64,000 nt of DNA, taken from assembly GCA_019752575.1 (NCBI GenBank), contig JAIELW010000004.1:248001-312000 (forward strand), given 5' to 3'. The DNA comes from Xanthobacteraceae bacterium (GTDB lineage: Bacteria; Pseudomonadota; Alphaproteobacteria; Rhizobiales; Xanthobacteraceae). Both the position numbers and the translations under genes were made by a program. The notes below the pieces were generated by a model. The model ran no database searches. It was not told the origin of the DNA and was given only the letters and a program-made list of their open reading frames with translations. Numbering within the stretch: position 1 is the first letter of the stretch; each line of letters opens with the position of its first letter. Below are positions 39,647 to 49,299 of the stretch, piece after piece.

Positions 39647-40645
39647 CGTTGCGCCGTCGTAAGCCCACTTCACATAGGCCCCCGCCCAGGTGAAACCGCC
39701 GCCGAATGCGGCCAGCATCAGCCGGTCACCTTCTTTCAGTTTGCTTTCATAATCCCACAGCGAAAGCGGGATCGTGGCCGCGGTCGTATTGCCGTATTTG
39801 TGGATCGTCATCATCACGCGCTCCATCGGCATCTGCATGCGCTCGGCCGTCGCCTCGATGATACGGCGGTTCGCCTGATGCGGCACCAGCCAGTCGATGT
39901 CGGCGCCGGTAAGCTCGTTGCGCTCCATCAACGTGCGCACGACTTCCGCCATATTAGCGACTGCGAATTTATAAACCTGCGCGCCTTCCTGATGGACATA
40001 GTGCAGTCGCTTCTCGACGGTTTCCTTGGTCGGCGGCATCCGGCTGCCGCCGGCTTTCTGATGCAGATGAACCCAGCCGGCACCGTCGGAGCCTAACTGC
40101 GCATCGACGATACCGGTACCGTTCTCCGAGCGCTGCACCAGCACCGCACCCGCGCCATCACCGAATAAAACGCAGGTAGCGCGATCCGTGTAGTCGATGA
40201 TCGAGGACATCTTATCGGCACCTACGACGACCGCTTTCCGCGCAGTGCCGTTTTCGATGAACTGCTTGGCGATCGTGAGTGCGTAAACGAAGCCAGAGCA
40301 CGCCGCCTGAATATCGAAACTCGCAATGTTTCTGATGCCGACCATGTCGCAGACGAGGTTTGCGGTCGACGGAAACACCATGTCGGGTGTCGTGGTGGCG
40401 CAGATCAGCAGATCAACGTCCTGCGGCTTGGTATCGGTTTTTTCGAGGAGGCCGAGAACGGCTTTCGCAGCCATGTGTGAGGTGCCAAGCCCCTCGCCCT
40501 TCAGAATGTGCCGTTGCTTGATGCCGGTACGCTCGGTGATCCAGTCGTCGGTGGTATCGACCAACTTCGCGAGTTGCGCATTCGTGAGCACGTCCGGCGG
40601 AACAAATCCGCAAACGCCTGCGATCGCAGCGCGGCCGGCTTTCAT
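39632..40645 (-). CDS. fabH: 3-oxoacyl-ACP synthase III-type ketosynthase
   Basis: This is a FabH-family enzyme of 337 residues from ATG 40645. A TTG 13 codons upstream is possible but weak. The catalytic triad is Cys116 (DIQAACSGFVYA), His256 (LVPHQANRRI) and Asn286 (YGNTTAATIPL). GDGAGAVLV is near 162. FabH starts fatty-acid synthesis from acetyl-CoA and malonyl-ACP. In alphaproteobacteria the usual fabH is next to plsX, not here, so this may be a second copy with another primer or role. The end LWDYE...LAAFGGGFTWAGAYVKWAY reminds me of Bacteroidota and Acidobacteriota FabH. Confidence 0.88.
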   Translation of the reverse strand: MKAGRAAIAGVCGFVPPDVLTNAQLAKLVDTTDDWITERTGIKQRHILKGEGLGTSHMAAKAVLGLLEKTDTKPQDVDLLICATTTPDMVFPSTANLVCDMVGIRNIASFDIQAACSGFVYALTIAKQFIENGTARKAVVVGADKMSSIIDYTDRATCVLFGDGAGAVLVQRSENGTGIVDAQLGSDGAGWVHLHQKAGGSRMPPTKETVEKRLHYVHQEGAQVYKFAVANMAEVVRTLMERNELTGADIDWLVPHQANRRIIEATAERMQMPMERVMMTIHKYGNTTAATIPLSLWDYESKLKEGDRLMLAAFGGGFTWAGAYVKWAYDGATKKAA

Positions 40646-40736
40646 CAGACAAACATCCCCAAACGCCGGCCCGTCCGCCAGCAAAAAACTCGCCTCAATG
40701 TAGCGAACGCATGGTTAACCGGCCATTGCCGAATTG

Positions 40737-41894
40737 CTAGCGCTGCATTGCGCGCGATTTCGCAAGCAATTCCAAGACAATGGCGGCCGCCTTCTCGCTG
40801 GGCAGTTCTGACACGGCGAGAATCGCGTCGAGGCGCTCAAAAGACTCCATCTGACGCGCGCGAGCCGCGCCGGATTCCAGCAAGGGCGCCGCCGCCGCCA
40901 CGATCTTCGCAGCGGTACAATCTTCCTGCAGAAGTTCGGGCACGACGCGTTCGTCGAGAAGGATGTTCGGCAGCAGCGCCATCTTCACCTTCACCAACAA
41001 CCTGCCGATGATCGCCTCCCACCAGCGGACGCGATAGGCACCGATATGCGGTACACGCGCGAGCGCAAGCTCGAGCGTTGCGGTACCGGACGCCGCAATG
41101 GCGGTGCGCGCAACGCGCATTGCCGCGAATTTTTCCGCCTCCGAGACCACGATTTGCGGCTGAACAGGCCAGCTAGAAGCCGCCTCGCGAACCTGCGCTT
41201 CGATATGCGGCAAGGTCGGCAATACAAGTTCAAAAGGCCCCTGTGTTTTCACAAGCCTCGATACCGCCTCTCCAAACGTCGCCATCAGCGAGCGCAGCTC
41301 GGACCTGCGGCTTCCTGGCATCACGAGCAGCACCGGCGGTTGTTGTCCGCGCCGCTGGGTCTCGCCTGCATCGGGGCGCAACTGCGGCAGAGACTCCAGC
41401 AAAGGATGGCCTATATATGTGCACGGCGGTCCGCCGAGATTAAGATGCACTTCGGGCTCAAACGGAAACAGCGCGAGCGTATGATCGAAATAGGGACGCA
41501 TCGCTTTGGCGCGTCCTTGCCGCCATACCCATACCTGCGGCGCTACATACTTGATAATCGGAATCTCCGGCGCCCGCGCCCTTACGCGCTTGGCCACACG
41601 AAAACTGAATCCGAAACTGTCGATCAGGACGACTGCCGCGGGCCGGTTCGCGACAATGGCGTCGGCTGTTTCCTCGATGCGCCGCTTCAGCCGCAAGAAA
41701 CTCTTGAACACATCCGCGAAGCCGAACACCGCAAGATCGTTCATCGGATATTGGCTGGTGAGTCCCTGCGCCTGCATCGCATCGCCGCCAACGCCACGGA
41801 ACGAGATGCCGGGGCTCTTGCGCTTGAGTGCAGCCATCAGGCTTGCCCCAAGTCTGTCGCCGGACGCTTCCGCTGCGACGAGATAGATTTCCAT
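40737..41894 (-). CDS. lpxB: Lipid-A-disaccharide synthase
   Basis: LpxB joins UDP-2,3-diacylglucosamine and lipid X to the disaccharide of lipid A. The 385-residue GT19-family protein starts IYLVAAEASGDRLGASLMAA. It has ISFRGVGGDAMQAQGL near 30, VLIDSFGFSFRVAKRVRA near 95 and IIKYVAPQVWVWRQGRAKAM near 115. VMPGSRRSELRSLM is near 195. It overlaps the lpxI stop by one base at 41894, so both are translated together. It is the last gene of the lpx block. Confidence 0.96.
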   Translation of the reverse strand: MEIYLVAAEASGDRLGASLMAALKRKSPGISFRGVGGDAMQAQGLTSQYPMNDLAVFGFADVFKSFLRLKRRIEETADAIVANRPAAVVLIDSFGFSFRVAKRVRARAPEIPIIKYVAPQVWVWRQGRAKAMRPYFDHTLALFPFEPEVHLNLGGPPCTYIGHPLLESLPQLRPDAGETQRRGQQPPVLLVMPGSRRSELRSLMATFGEAVSRLVKTQGPFELVLPTLPHIEAQVREAASSWPVQPQIVVSEAEKFAAMRVARTAIAASGTATLELALARVPHIGAYRVRWWEAIIGRLLVKVKMALLPNILLDERVVPELLQEDCTAAKIVAAAAPLLESGAARARQMESFERLDAILAVSELPSEKAAAIVLELLAKSRAMQR

Positions 41895-42790
41895 TATGCG
41901 GGCGTCTGTGCAGACGCGGGTAACGCAATCACGAATAGCCCGGTCATGTCCGCCGCTTCGACAAATTTTTGCGCGTCGATCACAAGCGACCCGCCGCCTT
42001 CGACCGCGATGCCCGACAACCCCGCTTCTTGTGCCTGCATAATCGTATCGGTGCCAATTGCGGGAAGATCGATGCGCCGGTCCTGCGACGGTTTTGGAAG
42101 TTTCACGAGCACGCCTTCGCGTTCCCGAAGTTTCAGCCGTCCGCTCCGCCGCATCTCCGCGACGCGCGCGAGAAGACCAGCAGTTCCTTCCGCACCCTCG
42201 ATCGCGATCACACGCCTGCTGGCAACCACGACCGCCTGGCCCACGTCGAAGCCGTCAATCGCTCGCAGCAGCTTGCTGCCGATATCGATGTCTTCCTGCT
42301 CCTGCGCGGTTGGCCGGATATTCGAAACCAATCCGTGCGGCATCAGCAGTTCAGGCGCCACTTCATGCGCCCCACGCAGCTTGAGCCCATGCTCCTCGAA
42401 TATCTTCCCGATGCCGCTGAGCAGATTGTTGTCGCCGCCGAGGAAAAGCTTGGCAATCCGCGGCAGCAACAGCAACGATTTCCAGTCGAACCCGATTTGC
42501 GAAAGCCGCGGGCGCACCGCGCTACCGATCAGGACAACTTCGCGCACGCCATGTTTGCGGTTTGCGCCGAGATATTTCGCCGCCGAACCTAGCTTCACCC
42601 ATTCATGCGGGTAGCGTTCGAGTGCCCGATCCGCGAAGCCTCGCAGCAAAAATAGATGTACTGGGCGTCCACGCCTCGCGACCGCATCAGCAACCGCCCC
42701 TGGAAATGCCCCACCGCCACAGATGATTGCAACGGGAGTCTTGTCCGCAGCGGTTTGCGGCGCGCTCGTGTATGCGCCGGACGCAGTCAC
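41894..42790 (-). CDS. lpxI: UDP-2,3-diacylglucosamine pyrophosphatase LpxI
   Basis: LpxI hydrolyses UDP-2,3-diacylglucosamine to lipid X, replacing LpxH in alphaproteobacteria. The 298-residue protein (formerly DUF1009) has VAIICGGGAFPGAVADAVAR near 22-41 and VVLIGSAVRPRLSQIGFDWK near 105-124. GIGKIFEEHGLKLRGAHEVA follows, then DIGSKLLRAIDGFDVGQAVV. Its position between lpxA and lpxB is the usual one and supports the assignment. Confidence 0.95.
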   Translation of the reverse strand: MTASGAYTSAPQTAADKTPVAIICGGGAFPGAVADAVARRGRPVHLFLLRGFADRALERYPHEWVKLGSAAKYLGANRKHGVREVVLIGSAVRPRLSQIGFDWKSLLLLPRIAKLFLGGDNNLLSGIGKIFEEHGLKLRGAHEVAPELLMPHGLVSNIRPTAQEQEDIDIGSKLLRAIDGFDVGQAVVVASRRVIAIEGAEGTAGLLARVAEMRRSGRLKLREREGVLVKLPKPSQDRRIDLPAIGTDTIMQAQEAGLSGIAVEGGGSLVIDAQKFVEAADMTGLFVIALPASAQTPA

Positions 42791-42792
42791 TG

Positions 42793-43593
42793 CTACTCCG
42801 TCTCGCGGTGCGAGCCGGGCATTGTAAGGCGCCGCTTACCGGTGCTGCGAATGAAGCTAACAAGCCTCTGCACTAAATCGTCGCCGGCATAGGCCTTCGC
42901 GGCAGCTTCGACGCGCTCCGCGAAATTGCCGCCTCCAAGAAAGATCTCGCGATAGGCCGCGCGCAATTTATGAATCGCTTCGCGCGAAAATCCTCTGCGC
43001 TTCAGGCCTATCAAATTGAGGCCCGAAAGGTTGGCGTTTTCATCCGTCGCGGCGAATGGAATGACATCATGACGAATGGCAGCGACGCCGCCGATAATGG
43101 TTTGCTCGCCCACGCGCGCGAACTGAATGACCGCCGCGAGGCCGCCGATGAACACATAGTCGCCGATTTCGGCATGACCTCCCACCGCGGAGCAATGCGC
43201 GAAAATAACGTTATCGCCCACAATACAATCGTGCGCGACGTGCGCGCTCATCATGAACATGCAGTTGTCGCCGACGCGCGTTTCCATGCGCCCGCCGGCT
43301 GTGCCTATATTCATCGTGACGCCTTCGCGTATGTCGCAATTCTTCCCGATGACGAGTTTCGCCGCTTCGCCTTTGTAATGCACCGATTGCGGCGGGCCGC
43401 CGAGCGAAGCAAAAGGCTGGATTTTCGCGCCCGCGCCAATTTCAGTGATGCCTTGAATCGAAACGTGCGAAACGAGACGACTACCGTCGCCGATCTTCAC
43501 TTCCGGGCCGATGACGCAATAAGGACCGATAAACACGTCGGCGCCAAGTTTAGCGCCGTCGGCAACTCTTGCTGTGGAGTCGATCTTGGCCAC
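42793..43593 (-). CDS. lpxA: UDP-N-acetylglucosamine acyltransferase
   Basis: LpxA puts the first 3-hydroxyacyl chain on UDP-GlcNAc. The 266-residue left-handed beta-helix has hexapeptide repeats from residue 4 (IDSTARVADGAKLGADVFIG). The catalytic histidine is in MSAHVAHDCIVGDNVIFA near 117-125. The C-terminal helices have GLNLIGLKRRGFSREAI (about 197) as in typical LpxA. It lies 2 bases from lpxI and 7 bases from fabZ. Confidence 0.97.
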   Translation of the reverse strand: MAKIDSTARVADGAKLGADVFIGPYCVIGPEVKIGDGSRLVSHVSIQGITEIGAGAKIQPFASLGGPPQSVHYKGEAAKLVIGKNCDIREGVTMNIGTAGGRMETRVGDNCMFMMSAHVAHDCIVGDNVIFAHCSAVGGHAEIGDYVFIGGLAAVIQFARVGEQTIIGGVAAIRHDVIPFAATDENANLSGLNLIGLKRRGFSREAIHKLRAAYREIFLGGGNFAERVEAAAKAYAGDDLVQRLVSFIRSTGKRRLTMPGSHRETE

Positions 43594-43600
43594 GTGAATT

Positions 43601-44059
43601 TCAGTCTTCCACGATCATCGCGCCGACTTCGGCTTCGCAAACGATCGTACCGCGGACCTTCGCCTCGCCCTTGAACCACCACATCGTCTTGCGCTGCTGA
43701 ATCTTTTTCATGTGGTACTCGATGGTGTCACCCGGAAAAACCGGCTTACGGAATTTTGCCTTATCGACCGTCAGAAAAAAAACATTCGGCGGGTTACCGC
43801 CGTGGCCTGAGTGCCTCGAGCAGATCGCGCCTGCGGTTTGCGCCATCGCCTCGACCATCAAGACGCCGGGCATCACCGGACGATTGGGAAAGTGGCCGGG
43901 AAAGAAGGGCTCGTTAAACGTCACGTTCTTGATACCGATGCACGACTCGTCGGCTTTGACTTCGATGATCCGGTCCACAAGCAGAAAAGGGTAGCGATGC
44001 GGCAGGAGCTGCAACAGCTCGGCCGGTTCGATCACGTTCGATTTTGCTTCGGCGTTCAT
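43601..44059 (-). CDS. fabZ: 3-hydroxyacyl-ACP dehydratase FabZ
   Basis: FabZ removes water from 3-hydroxyacyl-ACP in fatty-acid elongation. It competes with LpxA and LpxD for the same substrate, so its place between them is meaningful. The 152-residue hot-dog-fold protein has [14 protein letters not shown] near 18-31. The active-site His and Glu are in [20 protein letters not shown] near 52-71. [18 protein letters not shown] follows near 100. Confidence 0.97.
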   Translation of the reverse strand: MNAEAKSNVIEPAELLQLLPHRYPFLLVDRIIEVKADESCIGIKNVTFNEPFFPGHFPNRPVMPGVLMVEAMAQTAGAICSRHSGHGGNPPNVFFLTVDKAKFRKPVFPGDTIEYHMKKIQQRKTMWWFKGEAKVRGTIVCEAEVGAMIVED

Positions 44060-44074
44060 GGCTGAACTCGATGA

Positions 44075-45133
44075 TTATTCGCGCGATTTATCGTTGGCGT
44101 CTTTACCACCTTTTCCGGCGAGCCGCTGCAACGCTACCTGCTCGCGGAAAAACTCCCGCAACGGCTTTGCCGGCGCGCCGCCCCAGCGCTCGCCGGCCGG
44201 CACATCGTGCATCACGCCGGATAGCGCAATCAATTGCGCGCGGTCGCCGATGGTGCGGTGGTCGGCGATACCAACCTTGCCGCCTAGCATCACGCCATCG
44301 CCGAGCGTAACGCTGCCCGACAAGCCGACATGACCTGCAATGATGCAGTGGCGGCCGATCGAAACGTTGTGCGCGACCTGCACGAGATTATCGATCTTGG
44401 TGCCCTCGCCGATCGTGGTGTCGCGTCCGCCGCCGCGATCGACGGTGGTGCCAGCGCCGATCTCGACATCATCCTGAATGATGACGCGGCCAAGCTGCGG
44501 AACTTTCAGGTGACCCCTGCCTGGAATGTAACCGAAGCCGTCCTGTCCGATCCGCACGCCGGCATGGATGATTACGCGGTCGCCGATCAGCGCGTGTGTG
44601 ATGCTCGCGCCTGGGCCGATGCTACAGTCGCGTCCGATGCGCACATTCGGCCCGATCACGACGTTCGAGCAGACGATCGTACCTGCACCGACCTCGGCTT
44701 CGGGGCCGATGACCGCGCCGGGATCGACGATGACACCGTCTTCGAGCCGCGCATCTTCATGTACGGACGCCTCGGGATCGACGCCGCGGGTCCCGACAAT
44801 CGAAAGCGGGCGCAGATCGTCCGCGAACAGCGTGCGCGCGGTTTTGACGAAGGCTGCGTAAGGCTTCGGTGTAACGAGCCGCGCGATGTGTGAAGGCACA
44901 GAAGACGCGAGCTTCTCGTTCACGAAGCAAGCCGCGGCATCGCAAATCGCGAGTTGCTCAGCGTAATCCGCGTCCTCGTAGAAGGTAATGTCTTCCGGCC
45001 CTGCGATATCGAGCGGCTTGGCTCCGCTCACAACGATTCCGCCGCTCGCTTCCGGCACACCAGCGCCGGTCAGTTCGGCGATAGCCGCAAGCGCGAGCGG
45101 ACCACGGGAGCGAAAGAAGATCGGATCGGTCAT
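44075..45133 (-). CDS. lpxD: UDP-3-O-(3-hydroxyacyl)glucosamine N-acyltransferase
   Basis: LpxD adds the N-linked hydroxyacyl chain in lipid A synthesis. The 352-residue protein has an N-terminal uridine-binding domain (about 1-105, with the [15 protein letters not shown] segment near 53). A long hexapeptide beta-helix follows ([20 protein letters not shown] onward). The catalytic histidine is in [20 protein letters not shown] near 245-265. The C-terminal part ends with [16 protein letters not shown]. It lies 45 bases after bamA. Confidence 0.97.
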   Translation of the reverse strand: MTDPIFFRSRGPLALAAIAELTGAGVPEASGGIVVSGAKPLDIAGPEDITFYEDADYAEQLAICDAAACFVNEKLASSVPSHIARLVTPKPYAAFVKTARTLFADDLRPLSIVGTRGVDPEASVHEDARLEDGVIVDPGAVIGPEAEVGAGTIVCSNVVIGPNVRIGRDCSIGPGASITHALIGDRVIIHAGVRIGQDGFGYIPGRGHLKVPQLGRVIIQDDVEIGAGTTVDRGGGRDTTIGEGTKIDNLVQVAHNVSIGRHCIIAGHVGLSGSVTLGDGVMLGGKVGIADHRTIGDRAQLIALSGVMHDVPAGERWGGAPAKPLREFFREQVALQRLAGKGGKDANDKSRE

Positions 45134-45178
45134 GCGAAAACCGTCGGAGCCCTGCCTCTTGCGGCTGGGCTCAATAGA

Positions 45179-47548
45179 TCAGAACTTGGTGCCGCCACCG
45201 AAGCGGAAGACCTGCGTTCTGTCGAAGGGACCTTTCGCGATCGGATAAGCGAGGTCGAAGCGAAGCGGGCCGAACGGCGACTGCCAGATCAAGCTGATGC
45301 CGGCCGAAGCGCGGATAGATTGATCGTCAAACAAGCAAACCTGCGAGCCGCAGCTTCCGACCGGGCCCGCCGGATTCAAGTTGCCCTCATAATTGTACAA
45401 CGAACCGACGTCCACGAAGAATGCGCTCTTTATGCCGACTTCCTTCGGCAGAAACCACAGTGGGAACTGCAATTCCGCCGTCGCCGCCCAATAGGTAGTG
45501 CCGCCCAGCGAATTCGAGCCGCCGGTGATGTTCGCGTTGATGTCGCGTGCGCCGAAGCCCTGGGTCGCGAAACCGCGGACCAGCGAGTGCGCGTTGTTAA
45601 AGTGGTCGAGGAAGCGCAGCGTATCGCCGCCCCACGCGAAGACGTGGCCAGCAGAACCCTTCACCATGCCGACGAAATCGCCCGTCAGCGGACGGTAGTA
45701 GCGCGCTTCGACTGCTGTCTTCACATACTTCGAATCGCCGCCGAGACCGGCGATGTCCTGCGAGAAGCTCGCGTAAACGCCGCTCGTCGGATCTTTGCTG
45801 TTGTCGAGTGAGTTGTAGGTCAGCGTGTAGCCGACCTGTGATGTCAGGATCGGCGTGAAGATCGATTCTAGAATCGCGTTCGAGATTAGGAGGGTAGTGC
45901 TGGATTTAATCTCGCGCTGGAAGATGCTGTAACGCAACTGGAGCGTGACTTCTTCGTTCAGGCGCGCGCCCGCGCGCAGCGTGGTGCCGACCGTGTCGAT
46001 GCCGTATGCCACCCATTCCGACGGCTGCGTTTCCTTGTAGAAAACATCGAAGCCGACGGCGAGCCGGTAGTCCATGAAATACGGTTCGGTGAACGAGAAC
46101 TCAATGCCCTTCACGCGCTCGCCGTATTGCAGCGAGGTGCGCAAATACTGCCCGCGGCCGAGGAAATTCTTCTCGCCGATCGTCAATTCGCCGATGATAC
46201 CGTCCGACGTCGAATAACCTGCTGCGACCGAGAACTCGCCGGTAAGCTGTTCTTCGACATCGACGTTCAGGATGACGCGGTCGGGCGCCGAGCCCGGCTC
46301 GTTCGTGACTTTCACGGTCTTAAAGTAGCCGAGGTTCTTCAGGCGCCGTTCGGCGCGATCAACCATCACGCGGTTGTAGGGGTCGCCTTCGACGATATCG
46401 AATTCGCGGCGCACGACGTATTCGCGCGTGCGGGTGTTCGAGCGGATGTTGATGCGCTCGACATAGACGCGCGCGCCTTCGTCGATGACGTAGATCACGT
46501 TGATGAGGCGGCCCTGGAAGTCGCGGTCGCCGCGCGGACGTACCTGCGCGAAAGCGTAGCCGCGGTTTGCCAGTTCGATGGTGATCAGCTCGACGGTCTT
46601 CTCGACCAGTTCGGCGTTATAGACTTCGCCCGAGCGGCCGCGGATCAGTGCGCGGATCGCAGTCGGATCGAGATCGCGGACGTTCGAAAGAACATCGACG
46701 CTGCCGAAACGGTATTGCGCACCTTCATCGACGACGAAATTCAGAACGAAACCGTTGTTGCCGCGATCGAGATCGACCGTCGCGGAAAGAATGCGGAAGT
46801 CGGCGTAGCCGTTCTTCAGGTAGAAGCGGCGCAGCAGTTCCTGATCCGCGTTCACGCGATCCGGATCGTACACGTCGGTGTTGCGCAGCCAGCTCAGCCA
46901 GTTCGACTGCGTCGTGTTGATCACGTCGCGAAGCCGCGCGTTCGAATAGACGTTGTTGCCGGTGAAATTGATGGTGCGGATGGTGGTCTTGTCGCCTTCC
47001 TTGACGAGGAAGATCAGATCGACGCGGTTGTTCGCGCGATCGATGATCTGCGGCTCGACGGTGACGTCGTAGCGGCCGCTGCGGCGATAGACTTCGATGA
47101 TGCGCTGAACGTCGGCCTGCACGGTCGCGCGAGAAAGTGCCGCGCGGGCTTTCGACTGCACTTCGGCGGTCAGAATGTCGTCTTTGACCTTCTTGTTGCC
47201 TTCGAACACGACGCGATTGATCACCTGCGCTTCGCGCACGGTGACGACAAGGCGCGAACCCTGCATCCGGATCTGCACGTCTTCGAACAGACCGATCGAG
47301 TAAAGCGCGCGAAGCGCTTCGTCGATGCGCTGTGCGTCGGCGCGCTCGCCCGGACGGATTTTTACATAGCTGCGGACGGTATCGGCATCGACGCGCTGGT
47401 TGCCGACGACATCGACCGCCGTAATCGTCTGCGCGGAAGCGGCCGTCGAAGCGGCCACCGAGACTGCTGCAACGCCGCAAAAGAAGGTCACGGCGAGCGC
47501 GAACGCTACGCCCAGCTTACGAATGACCCGTACCCCACCAAATTTCAT
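45179..47548 (-). CDS. bamA: Outer membrane protein assembly factor BamA
   Basis: BamA folds and inserts outer-membrane beta-barrels. From ATG 47548 it is 789 residues; the TTG five codons earlier has no ribosome site. A signal peptide (about 1-39, cleavage after STAASAQ) is followed by five POTRA domains (about 40-420, the first starting ITAVDVVGNQRVDADTVRSY). The 16-strand barrel includes GEFSVAAGYSTSDG and ends in SPFGPLRFDLAYPIAKGPFD and a final FRFGGGTKF with terminal phenylalanine. An intrinsic-terminator-like hairpin lies 14 bases upstream of the start codon. Confidence 0.97.
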   Translation of the reverse strand: MKFGGVRVIRKLGVAFALAVTFFCGVAAVSVAASTAASAQTITAVDVVGNQRVDADTVRSYVKIRPGERADAQRIDEALRALYSIGLFEDVQIRMQGSRLVVTVREAQVINRVVFEGNKKVKDDILTAEVQSKARAALSRATVQADVQRIIEVYRRSGRYDVTVEPQIIDRANNRVDLIFLVKEGDKTTIRTINFTGNNVYSNARLRDVINTTQSNWLSWLRNTDVYDPDRVNADQELLRRFYLKNGYADFRILSATVDLDRGNNGFVLNFVVDEGAQYRFGSVDVLSNVRDLDPTAIRALIRGRSGEVYNAELVEKTVELITIELANRGYAFAQVRPRGDRDFQGRLINVIYVIDEGARVYVERINIRSNTRTREYVVRREFDIVEGDPYNRVMVDRAERRLKNLGYFKTVKVTNEPGSAPDRVILNVDVEEQLTGEFSVAAGYSTSDGIIGELTIGEKNFLGRGQYLRTSLQYGERVKGIEFSFTEPYFMDYRLAVGFDVFYKETQPSEWVAYGIDTVGTTLRAGARLNEEVTLQLRYSIFQREIKSSTTLLISNAILESIFTPILTSQVGYTLTYNSLDNSKDPTSGVYASFSQDIAGLGGDSKYVKTAVEARYYRPLTGDFVGMVKGSAGHVFAWGGDTLRFLDHFNNAHSLVRGFATQGFGARDINANITGGSNSLGGTTYWAATAELQFPLWFLPKEVGIKSAFFVDVGSLYNYEGNLNPAGPVGSCGSQVCLFDDQSIRASAGISLIWQSPFGPLRFDLAYPIAKGPFDRTQVFRFGGGTKF

Positions 47549-47561
47549 CGACCGCAATTCC

Positions 47562-47587
47562 AAAAAAGCGGTCTGGACAAGACCGCT
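47562..47587 (-). terminator. Intrinsic terminator-like hairpin directly upstream of bamA
   Basis: Read on the minus strand, an 8-bp perfect stem AGCGGTCT/AGACCGCT (47580-47587 and 47567-47574) with a 5-base loop is followed by TTTTTT. It ends about 13 bases before the bamA start codon and covers the region just before its ribosome site. Confidence 0.8.
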
Positions 47588-47593
47588 CCCCCA

Positions 47594-47615
47594 TCCGCTT
47601 GGGAACCCAAGCGGA
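47594..47615. other. Perfect 10-bp inverted repeat upstream of the bamA hairpin
   Basis: TCCGCTTGGG and CCCAAGCGGA are separated by two bases. It lies 6 bases from the terminator-like stem. It may be a second hairpin of the leader or a protein-binding site. The rest of the 310-base space between rseP and bamA shows no gene. Confidence 0.6.
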
Positions 47616-47858
47616 ATCGACCTTCACTCGCGTCCGGTTTTACAGACTTTCCAGTGGCTTGCAAACGAAGTGGGCAGTTCTTGCCGGGCTTTTCCGGCCC
47701 GCGTTGCCGAACCGCCACGCGACCCATTGCCCCGCATTACGCCATACCTCGATACCACTTAGAACGCCCCTCTGCGTCCATGCAGAGAACCCACCACCGG
47801 CAGCCAAATATGGCCAACGGGGCCTTACCGGGCGATTACCGGGGTTGCTTTAGAGGTA

Positions 47859-49268
47859 TCAGGATGCCTGTGCGCGCAGGAAAAGCTGGAAAATGTCGTT
47901 CCAGGTCGCGACGATCATCAGGAGCATCACGAAAGCGAGCCCGATCCGGAAGCCGTACTCCTGTGCCCGTTCGCTCAAGGGCCGGCCGCGGACCGCCTCG
48001 ATGGCGTAGAACAGAAGGTGACCGCCATCCAGGAGCGGCACGGGAAAGAGGTTCAGAAGGCCGATGCTGACCGAAAGCACGGCCGTCAGGCGCAGGAGGT
48101 CATAGAAGCTTTGTGCGGCGACCTCGCCCGCTACCTGTCCGATACGGATCGGACCGCCGAGCTGGTCGATGGATTCCTTGCCAACGATGATCCCTCCGAT
48201 ATAGGCGAGCGTGCGCTCGATCACGAACCAGGTTTCCGAAAAACCCAAGCCGATCGAGTCGATCACGCCATAGCGCTTGCGGAAGGTGTCGTCCGGCTTC
48301 GCCGGATTCTCGATGCCGAGCACGCCGGCTTTCGGATTGTTCGGATGCGGCTTTGGCGTGGCAACGAGCGTGAGACGCTGGTTGCCGCGTTGCACGACGA
48401 GCGTGAGCTTCTTGCCGAGCGCGGCGGAGACGACGCGCGGCAGGTCCTCGAAGGCTTCGACCGGCTTGCCGTCGATCGAGACGATCAGATCGCCCGGCTG
48501 CATGCCGGCTTCCATCGCAGCGCTATTCGGGCGGATCGAATTCGCGCGCGCGGGCCAGCGCGAAATGCCGATGTCGCCGATGCGATGCGTCGAGCCGAAA
48601 TTGTCCTTGATCTCGCGAAGCGCCGGCGTGACCGTTGCGGCGATGTCTTTGCCTTTGCGTTCGACCACGAAAGCGAGCTTTTCGCCGGCCGAAAGACTGG
48701 TCACGCGGATGATGTCTTCGTAACCGTCGATCTGCCTGCCGTTGATGCTGATGACGCGGTCGCCGGCCTGAAGACCGGCGATCTGCGCGGGGCTGCCCGC
48801 GCGGACGACTTCGAGAACCGGCGTCGTCATGTTGCGGCCGATGCCGTAGAGCACGCCCGCGAAGATCACGACGGCCAGAATGAAATTCGCGATCGGACCC
48901 GCCGCCACGATGGCCGCGCGGTTCCGCACCGGCTGATGAAAGAACGAAATCTTCTTCTCGGCCGTGCTCATCTTCTCGAGCTTCTGCAGATCGGGCGTGC
49001 TTGCGGCGCTATCGTCGCCGTGAAAGCGCACATAACCGCCGAGCGGAATCGCAGCGAAGCGCCAGCGCGTGCCGTGCTTGTCGTTGAAGCCGAAAAGTTC
49101 CGGACCGAAGCCGACCGAGAACGCGTCGATCTTCACGCCGCAACGGCGTGCGACCCAGAAGTGGCCGAGTTCGTGGAAGAAAACGACGACGGTCAGGACA
49201 AAAAGGAACGGGATCACGTAGCCAAGGATCCAGCCGCCCTTGGCACCCAAAATTCCGAACAGTTCCAT
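47859..49268 (-). CDS. rseP: Site-2 intramembrane protease RseP
   Basis: RseP cleaves membrane-bound regulators such as anti-sigma factors. The start is ATG 49268 (MELFGILGAK), giving 469 residues; the open frame further upstream overlaps dxr and has no homology. The zinc motif HELGH (His32, Glu33, His36) is in the first membrane helix. Two PDZ domains fill about 130-330 (GLQAGDRVISINGRQIDGYE; GMQPGDLIVSIDGKPVEAFE). The third metal ligand motif is VPLLDGGHLLFY near 420. It lies between dxr and bamA. Confidence 0.96.
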   Translation of the reverse strand: MELFGILGAKGGWILGYVIPFLFVLTVVVFFHELGHFWVARRCGVKIDAFSVGFGPELFGFNDKHGTRWRFAAIPLGGYVRFHGDDSAASTPDLQKLEKMSTAEKKISFFHQPVRNRAAIVAAGPIANFILAVVIFAGVLYGIGRNMTTPVLEVVRAGSPAQIAGLQAGDRVISINGRQIDGYEDIIRVTSLSAGEKLAFVVERKGKDIAATVTPALREIKDNFGSTHRIGDIGISRWPARANSIRPNSAAMEAGMQPGDLIVSIDGKPVEAFEDLPRVVSAALGKKLTLVVQRGNQRLTLVATPKPHPNNPKAGVLGIENPAKPDDTFRKRYGVIDSIGLGFSETWFVIERTLAYIGGIIVGKESIDQLGGPIRIGQVAGEVAAQSFYDLLRLTAVLSVSIGLLNLFPVPLLDGGHLLFYAIEAVRGRPLSERAQEYGFRIGLAFVMLLMIVATWNDIFQLFLRAQAS

Positions 49269-49299
49269 TTCGCGCCGCCCTTTCTGATCTCTTACCGCG

